Assembly: GCA_964540725.1 (NCBI GenBank) | Contig: CAZINU010000001.1 | Span: 166,334-230,333 of the forward strand | Direction: 5' to 3' | DNA length: 64,000 nucleotides | From: JANJWP01 sp964540725 | GTDB lineage: Bacteria; Patescibacteriota; Gracilibacteria; BD1-5; UBA2023 | Shown: piece after piece, positions 62,553 through 64,000 of the stretch | How positions within the stretch are numbered: the first letter of the stretch is position 1 | How the letters are laid out: each line of letters starts with the position of its first letter | Program-made: the position numbers and the translations under genes | Notes under the pieces: generated by a model | The model's database searches: none | The model's input: the letters and a program-made list of their open reading frames with translations, nothing else | What the model was told of the DNA's origin: nothing

Positions 62553-63731
62553 ATGACCCGAGACCTCCGCACGCTGTTCGCATATTCCGCGATTTTCTCC
62601 GTCGCGTGTTCGGCCTTTGCGGCCGTAGCGACCTACCGCGTCCTTTCCGGTTCCTCCTTTCCGGTTTCCTTCCCGAATCCCCAACCGCCGTCCGCTTCCT
62701 CCGTCGTCCCGCTTTCTCCCGTTTCGGTCAAGCTCTCCGAAGTCGAAACCGAAGTGAAGGCCATCGCCCGATCGGTCAGTCCGTCGGTCGTCTCCATCGT
62801 CGTCTCCAAGGACGTTCCCGTGTACCGCACCGATCCGTTCGGATTTTTCTACCAACCCTCCGGAACCGTTCGCCGGCAGGTGGGGGGAGGTTCCGGTTTC
62901 TTCGTTCGGAAAGACGGCTACGTCCTGACGAACAAGCACGTCGTCTCCGATCCGAACGCGAGCTACGCCATCATTCTCTCCACGGGCGAAGAACTCGTCG
63001 GAAAGGTTCTCGCGTTCGACCCCGTGACCGATCTCGCGGTCGTTCGGGCATACGTCTCCGAGGGGGTTCCCTACGAGGGCGCTGTGCCCGCCTCGTTCGT
63101 TTCGAAAACGTCCGACGTCGAGGTCGGTTCGTTCGTCGTCGCCATCGGGAACGCGCTCGCGCAATTTCAGAATACCCTCACCTTCGGCGTCGTTTCGGGA
63201 CTCGGGCGTTCCATCGAGGCCGGCGACGCGTCGAGTGGCACGTCCGAGGAGCTTTCCGGACTCATTCAGACCGATACGGCCATCAATCCTGGAAACTCGG
63301 GAGGCCCGCTCGTCGCGCTCGACGGACGCGTCGTCGGCATCAATACGGCCGTCACCCAAGGCGCGAACGGCATTGGGTTCGCGATTCCCATTTCCGAACG
63401 CCTCGCCGGCCACGTGGTCGATTCCGTCGTGAAATACGGGGAAATCAAGCGCGCCTACGTCGGCGTCAAGTACGCTCCGTTCTCCGGCTCCGGCGGCGTA
63501 TCCGGCATCGTTATCGCGGAAGACGGCGTCATGCCGGGCTCTCCGGCCGAGAAAGCCGGATTGAAAGGCGGCGACGTACTGACGGAAGCCGACGGAATCC
63601 CGCTTTCCGCCCGGTACGGCCTTCGCGAAGCCGTCGCTGAAAAATTTCCCGGAGAAATCGTCCGTCTCAAGGTCCTTCGGAACCGGGCGTTCGTTCCGGT
63701 CGAGGTCGAACTTGCCGAAAGGGGCGGATAG
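62553..63731 (+). CDS. HtrA/DegP-type serine protease with PDZ domain
   Basis: 392 aa. An N-terminal TM anchor (about 8-30) precedes the trypsin-like domain with His in LTNKHVVSDP, Asp in AFDPVTDLAVV and Ser in NPGNSGGPLVAL, and a long loop before it (YRTDPFGFFYQPSGTVRRQV). One PDZ domain (about 290-380; PGSPAEKAGLKGGDVLTEAD). Surface protein quality control. No SD. Confidence 0.93.
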   Translation: MTRDLRTLFAYSAIFSVACSAFAAVATYRVLSGSSFPVSFPNPQPPSASSVVPLSPVSVKLSEVETEVKAIARSVSPSVVSIVVSKDVPVYRTDPFGFFYQPSGTVRRQVGGGSGFFVRKDGYVLTNKHVVSDPNASYAIILSTGEELVGKVLAFDPVTDLAVVRAYVSEGVPYEGAVPASFVSKTSDVEVGSFVVAIGNALAQFQNTLTFGVVSGLGRSIEAGDASSGTSEELSGLIQTDTAINPGNSGGPLVALDGRVVGINTAVTQGANGIGFAIPISERLAGHVVDSVVKYGEIKRAYVGVKYAPFSGSGGVSGIVIAEDGVMPGSPAEKAGLKGGDVLTEADGIPLSARYGLREAVAEKFPGEIVRLKVLRNRAFVPVEVELAERGG

Positions 63732-63828
63732 TTCCCCGGAACCGTTTTTCCCGTCCCTCGAAAAACCCGAGGAAAAACCGTTGCCTTTTCGTAAAAACCG
63801 TCTAAACTCGAAGGCGAAACGAGTTTTC

Positions 63829-63859
63829 CGAAGACCGGTGCCGCCGGTCTTCGATTTTT
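63829..63859 (+). terminator. Terminator after the HtrA gene
   Basis: CGAAGACCGG-tgccg-CCGGTCTTCG then ATTTTTC. Confidence 0.82.
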
Positions 63860-63880
63860 CCTTCTTTCCAGCAAAAACCC

Positions 63881-64000
63881 ATGTCGAACGTCCCGCAGAA
63901 GGTCCGATGAATGCAAGATATTTTCGGGGAGTACCAAAGGTATTTCAATTTCCTGAAAAAAGTCGCCCGTCACGAATTCCGTAAAAACGGGTTCACGAGA
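63881..64000 (+). CDS. hisS: Histidyl-tRNA synthetase, N-terminal start (runs off the window)
   Basis: First 40 codons: MSNVPQKVRGMQDIFGEYQR then YFNFLKKVARHEFRKNGFTR. The Gly of RGMQDI is TGA (63908-63910), at the universally conserved 'RGtqD' of HisRS motif 1 region. The helix and 'GF..I' pattern fits class II HisRS. The remainder lies beyond 64000. Confidence 0.85.

Noticed and set aside
1..64000. CRISPR array or rRNA genes
   Set aside because: No regularly spaced direct repeats and no rRNA sequence seen by reading through.

Overview
What it is. The window reads as a Patescibacteria/CPR genome using translation table 25 (UGA = glycine), so most likely Gracilibacteria (BD1-5) or Absconditabacteria (SR1). 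With UGA as stop, many housekeeping genes look broken. Each break falls on a conserved glycine: the MiaA P-loop, the ABC signature FSGGE, RuvX GIDFGTKRLG, HisS RGMQD, bL9, RsmE, RuvB, FolD, FtsW and a MacB-type permease. Core genes end in TAA or TAG and mostly lack a Shine-Dalgarno (SD) sequence. By eye the sequence is GC-rich. There are no rRNA genes and no CRISPR array; two tRNA genes are present.

Layout. 0-11.5 kb holds uppS (partial), ruvX, rplI, nusA, a 3D-domain wall protein, RNase R, small membrane proteins, a patatin, rsmE, a C39-like peptidase and a UPF0489 protein. 11.5-17.5 kb is a minus-strand operon that looks like a ubiquitin-type conjugation system: ThiF/E1, E2, JAMM peptidase, an 81-aa candidate modifier, plus membrane proteins and lipoproteins. 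17.6-44.4 kb holds a long beta-CASP nuclease, HrcA/CIRCE-type clpB and dnaK, a MacAB-like exporter, a rhodanese, an ABC exporter, a duplicated ABC fragment, tRNA-Glu, rplK, ruvB, miaA and dus. 44.5-52.8 kb is an integrated element at tRNA-Gln(UUG). It carries a large serine recombinase, a membrane J-domain protein, small unknown genes and an EcoRII-type restriction-modification pair. 53-64 kb holds rplU, a LysM/CHAP hydrolase, folD, a type IV pilin-like protein, an FnIII surface protein, YggT, FtsW, a 1057-aa helical protein, HtrA and the start of hisS.

How the parts relate. The two accessory regions carry opposite signatures. The tRNA-Gln element follows host rules and uses TGA heavily as a glycine codon (10 in the REase, 11 in the methyltransferase), with no SD. 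The ubiquitin-like operon has strong AAGGAG-type SDs. Several of its genes appear to END in TGA: a terminator follows E1, an SD plus a new gene follows E2, and an ATGA overlap follows the small lipoprotein. This suggests acquisition from a standard-code donor, or a locus where UGA has a dual meaning. It is the most notable feature of the window.

Limits. All calls come from reading the sequence and its translations. No database search, alignment or structure prediction was run.
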